Source: Ophioderma brevispina (taxonomy: Eukaryota; Echinodermata; Ophiuroidea; Amphilepidida; Ophiodermatidae). Taken from it: 64,000 nt of DNA. Shown here one piece after another: positions 12,413 through 24,976 of this stretch. A program made the translations under genes and the position numbers. The notes under the pieces were generated by a model that did not search any database, had not been told where the DNA came from, and saw only the letters and a program-made list of their open reading frames with translations. Numbering within the stretch: position 1 is the stretch's first letter; every line of letters starts with the position of its first letter. The DNA lies in NCBI GenBank assembly GCA_023653785.1, contig JAMKCH010010243.1, positions 62,001 through 126,000 on the forward strand, read 5' to 3'.

Positions 12413-14539
12413 ATGTTCAAATCTGAGAAATGGTAGTGGATGAAAAATATAACATGTGCCCTCCAATAATCAAATGCAGTTAAACTCTCCAAGTAAATTT
12501 GACAAAATCTCTAGTTTGGTTTTGGATACTTATACTGATTTGTTGGTTCAATTACATAAGTTGTTGAAGCGGCTAGTTTAAAATTCCACTTTTAAAAGGT
12601 CAGTAAAGAAAACTAAAAAAGTTGGCTCACTTTACATCTCTACTTCACACCTAAGCAGGCTACAATATGTTGTATAATTGAAATCAAATCTTTAATTTCA
12701 TATAAAATTGAGTCAACATCCTCCTTGATTAGCATAAAATAGTGAGCACACCGCACTTGACTTTTTTTGTGTGAATGGACCCTGGACACCCTAGCTACAG
12801 TCTGAAAATTAGATGTATTCCAATTGACTCAATGATCTCCTTCACGACAGTTAATGAATAAACTTTGAGACTTAACTTTGCATACAGGATCTACTTGATA
12901 TTTTGTTTGCCCTTAACCGTATCTTTGTAATGATGTGCATTAAGTTGGGACTAATTCTAGGTTAGGCAGAAGCTTGGAGCCCCAGGAGAGCACTTATTAT
13001 GTACATATGGTACATGTAGAGTGCCTCTCCAAAGATACCACTATTGGTCCACTCTCTAACAACATCCTGTAGCACATACTGCTAGCACCAAAAAGACTTC
13101 CTTGTTTTCTTATAAAATGTCGTGATTTGTTGAATTTTTATCAGACGCAAGTCTGTATATTAAAATTGGTATAGTTTTGAGGGTCAAAGATGTGTGGGTA
13201 GAAGACAGTAAGTGTGCATGTTACTGGGGTACGGTACTGCATTTTCTTATGTGTGGGAAAATGAAACTTCTGTCAATGTTTTGGTTATAGGGAGCTTTTG
13301 ATGAATTGTGCATGTGAGGCAAGTTGTTCAAGAAATGAAGAAAATCAATGTAATCTACAAACTAACCAGTGTGTGGAATATACCATGTTGAGGAAACATA
13401 TAAGGAATGGTTGAATGGTTCGTGCAGAAGTGGTTGAATAACATACAAAATATTGGAAATCTGAAGGCATATTTTGGAGGTTGGTCTATAATAAGGAACA
13501 CTTTAGATGTGTTTACGGACAAAGTTGTTCTATTATTGTATTGGCATGCGAATGTTACCTTTAGCGCAGGGTTTCAAATTTTTTGTTTTTTCATGTGGAC
13601 TGAAATGAAAAATGTGGAAGAATCGAGGAAATCAAAGCCAATATCCCATTACTACAATGTGTCAAATTATCCTAAATAACCAACTGGTAAAAAGTTGTGA
13701 CATCAACCAAATCGTACATGCAGGGCAGATCGTGATCCCTAGCCCTCTATTTTTTGTTTATGGTTTGATGATAGCAATAGGTGTCGTCTTTTCTTTCAAT
13801 GAAACAAGGCTCACACATTAAAGGCCAAACCTTATCAACAAAATGTATATTTCAGGGAATTCTTCACAATAGACAGACATTTGAACATTGACTGCAGGTA
13901 CATGCCCAGTTTATTTTGTTGCATCTGTTGTATTATTATGTTGGCTAGTACCGTTTTTCAATTGTAATTTTGTGCATGCTTTCCAATATTGTCAGTACCT
14001 TTCTGTATCAACCACCAAAGTATAATGTGGAAGAAAAAAAATTCAGCAGATTTGTAAACAAGACCTTTCGGTTAGTAATTTCTTTTAGTCATAATTACAC
14101 ACAATCTTGCAGGTTAATGGGCTTGCTAAAGGGACATTCCATATTCAACCTCAGAAATATTCCTACAACTACACTCATAAACCTTGCAATATGGTATAAT
14201 AATTTTACAGTTTCAGGAGTGTGTATCCTATTATCACCAAGATTTTCTTTTTCACGATGCCATTAAGGGCCTCAAAAAGCAGAGAAAAGCTGTTGACATT
14301 TCAATGAATGTCTATAGGGTTATGAATTGATTGTGCTTCATTCCCATTTTTAACCACTTTTGAAGAATCAGTCATGAATTTTGAAGAATACTTTCTCCAT
14401 TTCTGTAAACTGTAAAGAAGTCAGAATTGGGTTTGTACATATGCTACCAAGTACCCTATGCTCAAGATCATTTCTGATTAACTTTGGTAAATTTTTCCCC
14501 TGTTAAACAAGAAGCAATTGTTTTAAGCTTTGTCACCAA
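12413..14539. other. Intergenic, no gene recognised
   Basis: AT-rich. The plus frames near 13407-13821 and 13970-14266 are short, overlap each other and have no splice or domain support. Confidence 0.45.
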
Positions 14540-15544
14540 GATGGGACTCAAGTGGCCTCCGTGTGACTTAAAACACCCTTACGAACCACCATCAGAATCA
14601 TTCGGAGTTGGGTAAAAGACCCTCTTTTATGTAATAACGAACCAATTGCAACATTTTAAAAATGATCCTCAAATGGACCCCTAGATGACCTACTGACTTT
14701 TATCCTGAAACATTCATAATGATCTACACTTCAACGATTACACCGAGCAGGTTTTGGAATAACCAGCTTTTTCTGTGATCAAACACACATTTTAAACATT
14801 TTTCAATGCTGAACTCAAATAGTCCATATATAACCTTTGACCTCTATATCTCTGAACACCCATATGACCCATGACATCATCCACATATGAAGGAACCCCT
14901 ATTGCACCTTAACCCCTAATCTGGGTTAAATCGGACTTAAACTTATTGAAGACCAAGTTTTCGAAGGAGACCTGCAAAATGAATACCTAACCACACTGGA
15001 ACACATACACACAGACATGCATACATACACATACAACATGACCTCAGATGACCTTTGACCTTGATCTATGACCTTTGACACATCCACATATGAAAGAACC
15101 CCTACTGCACCTTAACCCCAAGTCTGGTTTAAATCGGACTTAAACTTATTGAAGACATGAAAACAAAACCTAACCAAACTGGAATACACAAACATATGGA
15201 CATGCACGCTATTGCAAAAACCCCCCTCTGCTTTTCAAGCCAGGGGGATAAAACAAGAGTTTCTCAAACCACAAGTGGTGCCTGCTTTTGCCCAGTCCAC
15301 CTTTCCCTCAATCATCTTTTATAACTTGACCTCAGGGACCTTTGACCTTTGTATTGGACCCTGAACCTTACTACATTGATGTTCCCGATCGCATGTACGC
15401 TAAGTTTGGGGCCCATTGGACTTCAACCTTTCAAAAATGCCAATTAGATGTTTTTTCAGCACCATTAACTGGACCTCAGATGACCTTGACCTTGGTATGT
15501 TGACCCTTGACCATATTATCATAAAAGGTCCTAGGGGACAGGAG
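14540..15544. repeat. TGACCTTTGACC-type repeat block
   Basis: Repeated TGACCTTTGACC, TGACCTCAGATGACC and GGACTT...TTCAA segments. A ~140-bp unit (CACATATGAA...GAACCCCTA...CACCTTAACCCC...TCGGACTTAAACTTATTGAAGA) occurs at about 14885-15010 and again at 15080-15205. It is continuous in style with 16193-16840, and the LINE fragment lies between the two. Confidence 0.75.
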
Positions 15545-16192
15545 TATTAGTGGGGGGGTTTGATGGTGGTGGATGTCATTGTGTTGAGGCGGCTGTGCCA
15601 GCCAGAGTAAGGTAGGGGAGCTTGTATGTGAGAGGTGGTACTGGGGAGAAGATTTCCTTTGAAGATGAATGAAAGGGATGGTGTAAAGAGTGTGTGAGAT
15701 CAGGAGCGTATGGAGTGAGACATGGTGCCTGAGGGAAAAGGAGATGGGGATTTGAGAAGGGCAGAGCGAGCAATGGTGAGAGCAATGTGTGGTGGAATTG
15801 ATGGATAGGAAGAAGACAAGACTGAGGTGGAGTGAGGCAGATGGGGGGTGGAAGAGGCGGCTGACCGACTGGGCGAAGGCGAATGGCGTAAGATGGTATG
15901 GTCACGTGCTAGGAAAATGATGCAGGAGCAGTTTTATTTTTTAAAAGGGCTTTGAGTTGAGGTGGGTGGTTGGGAAGAGGGCCGACCAAAGCGGACATGG
16001 AGGAAGCAAGTGGAGGAGGAGAGTAGGAGGGGTGGGCTGAGGATGGGGGATTGCGTGAAGGGCGAGTGGAAGGAGGGAGTGTAGTGAGTAAGGGCGGGCC
16101 GATGCTACGAATTGTGAGGTGAATCCGGACACCCCCCCGGTTGCGGGGACAAAACCGGATTTAAAACTTTGGTTTTACTACTACTACTACTA
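15545..16192 (+). pseudogene. LINE (non-LTR retrotransposon) 3' fragment, C-terminal RT region
   Basis: On the plus strand a decayed frame reads (with frame changes) the motif WAKANGVRWYGHVLGK, then a basic RGRPK-like stretch and a VEEE-type acidic end. I recognise this as the C-terminal region of non-LTR retrotransposon polyproteins common in marine invertebrates. It is followed by a 3' UTR (GAGGTGAATCCGGACACC, GACAAAACCGGATTTAAAAC) and a (TAC)n tail at 16176-16192. 5' truncated, as is usual for LINEs. Related 3' ends occur at 18075-18165, 35735-35905 and 47340-47800. The open frames on the opposite strand are shadows. Confidence 0.75.
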
Positions 16193-16840
16193 CCAAGGGG
16201 CATACATGTCCCACGTTCTGTAGCAATTAGACTTTGTCCTCCTTGAATGAAGCCAATTTGATGTTGTTAGCCCATGTTATAACTTTATCTCATGACCTTG
16301 GTATGTGACCTTTGACCTTGGTATGTGACCTTTGACCTTGGTATGTGACCTTTGACCTTGGTATGTGACCTTTGACCTCAATATCTTATTAAGGTTTCCA
16401 AGGGGCATTTATAATCCAAGTTCTGTAGCTATTGGACTTTTACTTCTCAAATGAAGCCAATTTGATGTTTTCAGCCTATTTTATAACTTGACCTCACATG
16501 ACCTTTGACCTTGGTATGTGACCCTTTATCATATGTAGGTTAGCAAGGGACATATATGATCCAAGTTTTGTAGCTATTGGACTTTTACTTTTCGAATTAT
16601 GTCAATTTGATGTTTTCAGCCCATTTATAACTTGACCTCAACCTTCGACCTTGGTATGTGACCCTCGACCTCATCATCATATGGAGGTTTCCAAGGGCGA
16701 TCTATGACCCAATTTCTGTAGCAATTGGGCTTTTACTTCTCGAATGAGAAACTTATCCTTTGAAAACAGGGCACGGGCACACGGTCAGACAGAATTAAGG
16801 ACTGGTAAGTATCACCTCCTGCAATTTTTTCAGGTGCCAC
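16193..16840. repeat. TGACC-type ~160-bp tandem repeats
   Basis: About four diverged units of the form AAGGGGCAT...CCAAGTTCTGTAGC...ATTGGACTTTTACTTCTC...AATTTGATGTTTTCAGCCC...ATAACTTGACCTCA...TTTGACCTTGGTATGTGACC. The block ends in CACGGGCACACGGTCAGACAG...GGTAAGTAT, similar to the end of the array near 61190-61265, so both arrays belong to one superfamily. Confidence 0.8.
16293..16378. repeat. 20-bp tandem repeat of a DR1-like motif
   Basis: The unit GACCTTGGTATGTGACCTTT is repeated just over four times without interruption. Read on the other strand it contains AGGTCAAAGGTCA, two nuclear-receptor half-sites spaced by one base. Confidence 0.9.
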
Positions 16841-18074
16841 AAAAATGAACAGACTATGCTAAGTGTATGTGTAGTAAAATTGGCTGAAACATAAAAGGTG
16901 AAAATTGATCAGCAAGCATGGCCAAAGTGATTGATAAGGTTGATAAAAAAGATTGGTTTCAAAAGCATGACTAATCAAACAAACCCAGACCTGTCCTGTT
17001 ATCGTTTTCCTTGAATTTCTGACAAATTTTAAATTCATTCATGTCATGTACCAACTCATTCATTCTAAAATTGATTTCAGAAGAAAAAAAAACAATCCTT
17101 AGGCATTGCTCTGCAAAGCAGGGGCCATCAGTTGAACAATTTTCCAAAAAGGGGTCAAATATTTAAATATAGGTAAACTGATTTTTGGAAAGTTGGGTAA
17201 CCCTTCCACAAGCACAATTTTAATCTTATGATGGAAACAAAACAAAAAAAAAACACCATCTGCTAGCCCATCTCAGTCTTGGTCCTGGTCTCAGATAGGA
17301 TGGCCAAGACTCCAACACTGCAATACTAAAACTAACCGGTCTGTAATGCAGGGCTTTAAGTTAATGTAGAAGGTTAACTTTTTTGCAAAAGGAATACATA
17401 CAAGGTACACCAAGACATACTTTGAAATGAAAAATTAACATCAATCAACCTCCTTCATGTCTACTATGGCCCAAAATGACCTCAAGACAATGACAAAAAG
17501 AGGTTGACAGTTGCAACCACAACTAATTTGAAGTGCCCTTCTGATTGACGAGCACCTCCCTGCCCCGCCTTTAGTGTTATGGTTGGAAACTAACCCCGAT
17601 CAAATCAGGAAGTTGTGCCAGAATGATAGCTGACTAAGTACCTATAAATTACATAGCCTACCATTTCTTGGAAAGCAAAATGGCATGTTGAATTAATATT
17701 GTATGTTGAGAGCTCTAATTGAAAATGTTCTGAGCACTGGTGCCAAAGTCATCGAGTTCACTCCCATTTTCCATTTATGGTAGTCAACAGAAGAGCCAGC
17801 TAGGAATTTGTCAATTTTGACATTGTCATTGGTGATTCAGGTATGGCTGTTACCACACTGAATCGGGTTGGCTGTCACTGTCAGGTTGCATCTAACAGAG
17901 AAACAAACTGGGAGCAAAACTGTACAAATTTGGAGCAAAATTGCCAGATTAATCAATTATCTTACAAAGGGACTTGCTTCTTATTCTTCAGAATTTTTGT
18001 CTTTGGTTGTAATCACCCTCAGTAATGCTACTGTTCTATAATCTTCATAGTATCCTCACACAGCAGTTTTGCCG
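16841..18074. other. Intergenic, no gene recognised
   Basis: AT-rich with no exon-like frame. A-runs at about 17085 and 17240. Confidence 0.45.
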
Positions 18075-18165
18075 AGTGCGAGGTCAATCTGGCCACACCC
18101 GTTAGCGAGGACAAAACCGGATTTAAAACTTTAGTTTAACTAACTAACAAACTAACTCATATATA
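18075..18165 (+). mobile_element. LINE 3' tail fragment
   Basis: Matches the 3' end of the 15545-16192 LINE: GAGGTCAATCTGGCCACACC, GACAAAACCGGATTTAAAAC, then an (AACT)n-like tail. Only the UTR remains. Confidence 0.7.
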
Positions 18166-18617
18166 GTTAATTATAATTATTTTTTTTTTTGTTGCTAGGT
18201 TTATAATTGGTGTTTGTTGGTAATTAAAGAAAGATTAACACAATCACAGTCACACTCCTCTAAGCAACTTCGGTTTCTTTTGTCATATCACTTCCAACAC
18301 CCTTGTAGAGCAAAACCTGCTTGTCTTAATATATTTTCTTTCAGCACTTCAAAGAAGTGTACATAACAAACACTTATTTCAAAAGTGTATACACAGTGGT
18401 GATTTACACTCATATTCTAATGGATTTAACTTGACTCCTTTACTATTAAAAACTCCATTTCCAAATGATATCCGGTCAGTACTCTCTCGGATTTGGCTTC
18501 AAGCAGATATACAGATGAGGATTTATGCTAAAAATGAATGCAAACACTCAGTACAAATAAGTACATCTGTGAAAAATACACCAGTTAAAATATGCAAGAT
18601 TCCCCCTGGCAAGGACA

Positions 18618-18720
18618 ATCACCCTAAAATGGTCAAAGATCATGTAGGGGTCATTAGAGGTCAATATGTGCATACCTCAGGTGAGTCTTGGTCCAGTGAT
18701 TATTATGACATAGTATAAAG
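18618..18720. repeat. TGACC-type repeat fragment
   Basis: GGTCAAAGATCATGTAGGGGTCATTAGAGGTCA, split here into its half-sites, then CTTGGTCCAGTG, parallels the units at 58645-58890 and 63385-63640. It accounts for part of the plus-strand frame at 18431-18718. Confidence 0.65.
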
Positions 18721-19019
18721 TTAATCAGTTAAGGTGTACAAGAGTAAACATGTTTTTTAAAAAAAATGCAAGAGAGATTTTACAAAGCATTTACAGGGAT
18801 TCAGAACATTAGAAATGATAAAGATACAATTTCAAGAGAGTGGAAATAGGGATCTCACAGAACAACTTGTTGAGGGAAAGACAGGAAGGAAAAGACTGAT
18901 ATTTACACTTAATCAGCCTTTTTGCACATTTTGGTCTGCAATTAAGACATTTTCCCCTGCGATCGGGATATTGTTAGCACTGCCAGGTATTTGCCCCCTC
19001 AACATGCAAGCCTAGAAAA

Positions 19020-19565
19020 AGTGCAGGAACTGGAAACCTGGTGCCCAAGATATCTTACTATTGGAGGGAAATTTTTGTCTTATAAATAAAGAAATACATC
19101 AGGGGCTGCCTTTTAAGGCGCTACAGAGCAATGCTCTCCTTAATCACTCTCCTTAAATACTACAGGAGAGTGATTTGAATCTCTCCTTAGATTCCGATCC
19201 ATAGTCTGTCCGTTACCTGTATATTTTGACCATTTTATGGATCTTATCTTAAAATGGCTTTGGCAGGATAATTTAGTCTCCTTACAAGGGCACAGACATG
19301 TCTTAGATTTAAATATTTCTTTAGATCCTCTTGATTGCTTGACAATTTTTTTTTGTTTTTGTTTTAGCTGCTCATCTATTGCTCCCCTTAAAAGTTCCAG
19401 GAGAGTTCTTCGTCGCTCCCCTGCTCATTTTGAAAGGCAGTCCCTGAATACATAAGAATTGAAGGGAAATTTTGCAATCTTGGAGGGAAATTTTGCAATC
19501 TTGGAGGGAAATTTTGATTGTGTTCCCTGGATATTTGGCATATTTTCCAGCCCTGTCAGCATGAC
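19020..19565. repeat. Older ~200-bp repeat interrupted by a MITE
   Basis: CTGGAAACCTGG...GGAGGGAAATTT...AAATAAAGAAATACAT lies left of the MITE. AATACATAAGAATT...TGGAGGGAAATTTTG...TTCCAGCCCTGT lies right of it. Together these match the uninterrupted copy at 22345-22510. The AATCTTGGAGGGAAATTTTG unit is tandemly repeated at 19470-19520. Confidence 0.7.
19100..19446. mobile_element. hAT-like MITE with TIRs and 7-bp TSD
   Basis: Starts CAGGGGCTGCCTTTTAA and ends, read from the right, CAGGGACTGCCTTTCAA: CAGGG-type hAT ends. It is flanked by AATACAT at 19093-19099 and 19447-19453, 7 bp of a likely 8-bp target-site duplication. The 347-bp body is non-coding. The empty-site paralogue is at 22345-22510. 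Confidence 0.8.
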
Positions 19566-20289
19566 CAGACTGGGTATACACCTGACAGTCTCATGGATAT
19601 GACCTTTGACTTGCAGATCTGCATCTCACACCAGATGAAGTATTAACTAGTAAGATCTTCTGGTGCAAGAGCTATGAAAATTGGATCAGAAATCTGTAGA
19701 GTACATCAACTTGTTGGTGAAGATGGACAAAGATGTCACTGACAGTATTTGCTTTGACAAACGCCCTTCCCTTCTTAAACAAAGATGGTAGCAGCACAAA
19801 TGTTGCTCAAATAAAGCGATTTATGTTCCTGGACTGCTCCAATATATATCTTAAGATTACAACCACCACCAAACCTTCTCATGTAATGTGCTTAACATGA
19901 GAGTTTTAAAACAAAATGGCTACACCTCAAACGTGTTGTAACTTCCATTAAACTCTATCATTCTGCATTTGCACAATCCAGGCTTAATATGATCTGTTCA
20001 AAATATAATCCACAAAATACAGACTGGTCCAAAAAGTTAGTATCCAACAATTTTTGAGAGCTTCATACTTTTCCAAATACACAACCACATAACAACCAAT
20101 TTTCCAAATTGATACCTGTTCAAAGCAACATGCATTTCAAGTACTTCAATGCATTCATAAAGCCAACTGTGGTTTTTGAAAAATTACACACGTGGTCCCA
20201 AGACTGCTGTGATCTCTAAAGAAAAGCACATGCACATCACTTTTTCAAAATTTGAGGCCTATATAGAGTAATTACAGTTGAAGCTGGCT
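19566..20289. other. Intergenic, nothing recognised
   Basis: AT-rich sequence without repeats seen elsewhere in the window, splice-bounded frames or structured motifs. Confidence 0.4.
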
Positions 20290-20645
20290 TTAAAGGGCAC
20301 CGAGAGATTTTGAAGCAGCCAAATATGTGTCATAAGAGCAATTTCATATAGATTAGACTCAAGTAGATTTTGTACCAAGTATTTTGCCTAACAAGAGATG
20401 TCGGAAAACAGAGAAAAAATGTGATTTTGATTTTTGCTTATATTTCAATATAAAAAAATAGGCTGAATTCGTTTTGCTCCTATACAAAATTAGAAATTCA
20501 CAATTTTTGTACCCAAAGGAAAACAGTTACAGTTAATACTTTCAGTGGGGATATTTTGATAGAAGCTTTACCCCAGTAAAAAAAATCAGAATTTCATATT
20601 TTTTGGGACACCTGTTATTTGAAAATCTCTCGTTGCCACCTTTAA
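20290..20645. mobile_element. MITE family C, TTAA-flanked
   Basis: Left end TTAAAGGGCACCGAGAGATT. The right end, read inward, is TTAAAGGTGGCAACGAGAGA. TTAA is at both outer edges (20290-20293 and 20642-20645). The 356-bp AT-rich interior is non-coding. This is a different family from A and B but it has the same TTAAAGG start. Confidence 0.75.
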
Positions 20646-23600
20646 TAGGGATCCTGATATAAAGGGGAAGCAGGGGAAACCGTTTCTATGTGTGTAAAAT
20701 CTGACTCTTAATTGGGACACTCCATCTGATAAGAGACATTTGATAAGTAAATACATTGATACATAAGAGAACCACTGAAAACGGGCAATTGACTCTTAAA
20801 AATATGCATGTTTTTATTTTCATTTTAAAATTATGCCTGCTATAAATGTTGAAAGGTCATGGTTACCATTTCTCATTGGCATACATATACTCATAAAAGC
20901 TATAACAAACATTATTTGGTGTGCAGGTTGTTAACATTTAATATTAAAAATGCTCAATTTCTCAGACTTCTAGTGTTGTGTGTACTTCTCTTAATCAGGA
21001 TTTCTTGTTAATCGGGATATTTTCTATACTACCGAGGTGTTCCAATTAAGCGGAGTCAATGTATTTGTATTCTGTCCATCTATGGATGTCGATTAAATGA
21101 GAAAATAACCCAGGCAAACTTGATGGTTAGACCTTAACCACAATTATAGCACAAAACTGACAAAATACCAGTTTAATATCCTCAAAATATATTTTGTATT
21201 AAATCCATACCCAGCTTCACACAAATTTACCAGCTTTAGCAAACTAATACCACCATGGTATTATAATCTTTAGAGGAACATTTAATATTGGCAATAAATA
21301 TCACAACATTTCATCAAAATGTCAGTCTGTTCAGTTACAAACAACAGAGGGCAGCAAACCAAATATAATGTGTGCTATCATGCATTTTACCAGCATTCCT
21401 GGTTGCTTATTACAAACACACATACACACAAACAGTGTAAGTAGTAACACCAGGACTGTAGGTATATAGAGATTTCAACAAGTAAAAACCATTTACACCA
21501 TAATTTGTAGAGTTATCGGCACTGAAAGGGTACAGAATCCATGGATTATGCTACAATTCAAAACACTGTCTGTTTGGAGGGGATCTAATTCCTCTATAGC
21601 TAAATCATCAAAGTCTATATATCTTAGCCTGTTGTAACGTAATTATACAGAAGGTTGGCGAGGTTAAACTGAACATTGTATTATCAAATACTCTCAACTT
21701 TTAGTGTACATTTGATCAATAGCAGTGTACATGGAACCGAATTGTTGCATTTTTTCTCTTTTTCCCTACTTGTGCAAATCTATCGGCCCGTATTTGATTG
21801 TCTATTAAAAGAGTAAAGATTGAACAACAGCAGAGTATATTTAATGTTGGCACATTTGTCAGCGGCATGTTTGCGCTTGGAAGAAAAATATTATTTTAAT
21901 CGGACTTTGGATGCTCCGTGAGCATTTGTGGGATCAGGTGAGTCCACGCAAGACAAACTTTGGCTGGGCTACTGTGTGCTATGCGCAAATCTTACCACCG
22001 TCATCTCTGGAATATAAATGACCTGTCGTTTTGAGTTATATTATACAGCGTTTTAACGATGAAGATTTATTTGAAACTTAATAAATGACATCATATTAGT
22101 TTATCTAGGAAAGTAACTTGCATCATGTTAAGAAGTTTGAACATGGGAGTTTTTACAAACAACTGAACAATTCTAACATCTAATGATGAATGCTAAAACA
22201 GTAAAGCCTGAAGACACACAGATAATAAGACATTTCTTAGTTAAAATAAGTTTTTAGAGCACATAGTAAATGAAGTTTCAAGATGTAAACATTTACTTAA
22301 AATCCATTGAAGCTTCAAAAGTGGATAGTTAATTATTTCATATAAGTGATCATGCCAGGAAAAAGTGGGTAATTGGGAATGACATTCCCAGGATATTTTG
22401 ATATTTGGAAAGAAATTTGTCCTTTAAATAAAGAAATGCATAATTTTGCTTTTTTGGAGGGAATTTGGGTTGTATTCCCGGGGAATTTGATAGCATCTTT
22501 CCAGCCATGTAAGTGATGCTCTTATTTCTTTACCAAATGATAATCTTATTATAATCACAAGCAGTGCTCATTCAGCACTTGAACAGCTGAAGATATCATG
22601 ATTTGCTACAGAACAGGCTACTATAAAAAGGAAACAATCTTAAACAACAACAATACGGAAGTAAATAAAGTCAAGATATGACTTAAATATTTCACACAAC
22701 ATGAATGAGCACCACAAAAACAGTACGGCTAGTAATGGCAAAACTATGATGGCGACAAGAGTTGCAAACAAAAACAATTTTGGGGATGAAGTTGGTTTAT
22801 TCTGTTGAGGCTGCCGAATTCATAGAGTGGTGGCACAATACAAAATTCTTTCCCAATTTTGAACAAGTGTTCTTTCAAAGATTCTTGAATTGGCTGACAG
22901 AACTGGCCTTTCTATGTGAATTGGTTGGCAAATAAGTTACAATTTTACAGAGTTTTTGAGCCATATATGATGCAAGAAAAGCCATGTGGGTTTCAATCCA
23001 AGAGGCTGGAGTTTGTAAATATAAAAGATATTGCTAGATATTGCCTCTAGTCTGTTGACACTTCCAAATTTACAATGAGGACAAAAACAGTGGATGTTTT
23101 GGGGAAATGTTTTCTTTTCACCCCTTTGTAATGTTGGTCAGAGTTATCTCCAGCAGGCTTGCAATTGTCCAACATTGATTTGATCAGGGAAAGAGAAGAC
23201 TGGAGTCACAGATTATGCAATCCATGACTAGTTATAATCACACCTAAACAGTGATTGGGTGAATATTTAGTAAATAGTTGCACATGTTCCGACTAATTTG
23301 TAGTTGCTCGTTTTTACGACAAACCAGTTTGGCCAAATATATTTATTGTTTCATTTTCTGTATGTACAAAATTTTACAAGATACAAGAATCCTCACAGAA
23401 CCTCAAAAAATGGTGCCATTTCAACACAAAATACACATATGCTCTTATCTTGCTATTTTTTTCAATTTCCTTGTCAATTTGAACTTTGGTCATCATTTTA
23501 CTTAATTGTTTCAATGTTCTAGGTGAGAAGAGTGATTCATATTCTTTCCTTTTTTTGCAAACTGGTTGTTGGATGTCACTAATTAAAATTATTAAAAACT

Positions 23601-24382
23601 TGGGAGATAAAACAATGACTCTTTAAATTAGTGCAACTATTTTCATTATGAATTGCCCTTAATAAGTAAGTTCTTTACACTTATCTTGTATCAAAGTTGC
23701 AGTCATGAAAAGTAAAACAACTGCAAACTGAAAATGGAAACTATGAAACAAATCAAAAGTTTCCATGAAATTCTTGATAACAAAGTAAAAGCACATCTGG
23801 CATTATACTTGGTAATCTTTCATGTATGGTACAATTTATGATAACAAGCAAGATTATTAATTCATTTTTTGAGCGGTCAGTTGGCAACAATTTTGTTGGA
23901 CTACTTGAACAGTCTTTCTCTGAAAATCACCAATAGAGGGCAGCATGTATGTGTCCCAGCCATTACACACTTATAACATGTGGCACTATTGATGCATAAT
24001 CAGCATTTGTTTGCTTAATAAAGACAGCTGGGCCAGTCAGAATCGTGTGAATATTCATGAGTAGGGTGGAGTTCAATGTGGGTGTGCCATAGCGGTCAGA
24101 TATAATCAATGGCAACATGGAATGGATGCTCAGCATAAACATGAGTATGTTGTATGTCACCTTAACCCTTTGAACAGATTCTGTGTAGGTTATAACACAT
24201 AAATCAGTATTTGGATAGCCATCTCAAAACCAATGATCTAAGACTAGGCTTGTTTGGACTTGTTTGAATGCATTTTTCATGCTGATTCCAAATATGGTCA
24301 TCAAAATGTAATTTTTTTTAATATTTGGTAAAAATGTTTTGATTTTGAGTTAGGGCTTAAAGAGTTAAGGCAGGCCTTTCAG
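20646..24382. other. Intergenic, no gene recognised
   Basis: 3.7 kb of AT-rich DNA. It contains the empty-site repeat at 22345-22510. The plus frames at 23278-23522 are AT-rich chance frames. Confidence 0.45.
22345..22510. repeat. Uninterrupted paralogue of the 19020-19565 repeat
   Basis: GACATTCCCAGGATATTTTG, TAAATAAAGAAATGCATAAT, TTGGAGGGAATTTGG and TTTCCAGCCATG follow in the same order as at 19020-19565. No 347-bp MITE lies at the AAATGCATAA position. Confidence 0.7.
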
Positions 24383-24823
24383 TAGAAGCAACAGGTGGCT
24401 ACATAGGTAATGTAATACATAATGGAGTTTGAGAAATAAGATGGGAATACCTCATTAGATTTAATTTGACCCCACAACAAAATATTTTTTATTTACCAAC
24501 TTTAAAATCAGCAGTATAAATACAATGGACTGGTTTTGTTTTCAATTGTACATTTAGGCAGTCAACAAGGTTGTATGAACTGAATTTTTTTTAATTTGTT
24601 AGTTGCACGCACCAACTTATACACAACAGGTAGATCCAAAACTTGTTTCCCTTTTGGCCAAATTTTCCAGATCATGATCATGTCTTAACAGATGTGTTTC
24701 ATTTTGTTTTCTTTTGTTTCATTTAATTTCATTTCATGTTTATTTAGGAGCCACCTATGGATATAAACACAGATATACACATTTGTGTACACCTAATTCT
24801 ATTCAAGTCCTTAGTGTCATGAT
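24383..24823 (+). repeat. 440-bp direct repeat, left copy
   Basis: Nearly identical to 24977-25416, from TAGAAGCAACAGGTGGCTAC to CCTTAGTGTCATGAT, with only a few base changes (e.g. AAATCAGC/AAATTAGC, TTGCACGC/TTGCATGC). The two copies abut a SINE fragment on either side. Confidence 0.95.
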
Positions 24824-24976
24824 AATAATAATATAATAATAATAATAATAGCAGAGATTTATATAGCGCCTTATGCTATTGGCCTCTAAGCGCTTTCACA
24901 AATGGCCGCTGATCACTGTGGCCCAACCATACCATAAACCATTTAGCATCATTTCAAAAAAAAAAAAAAAAAAAAA
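24824..24976 (-). mobile_element. SINE 3' fragment with poly(A) on one side, between direct repeats
   Basis: Read on the minus strand it is the last ~120 bp of the SINE at 5763-6125 (GAAATGATGCTAAATGG ... GCGCTATATAAATC, then ATT repeats). On the plus strand it begins with ATA/AAT repeats and ends with about 22 A residues. The 5' part of the SINE, including the putative Pol III head, is absent. Confidence 0.85.
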
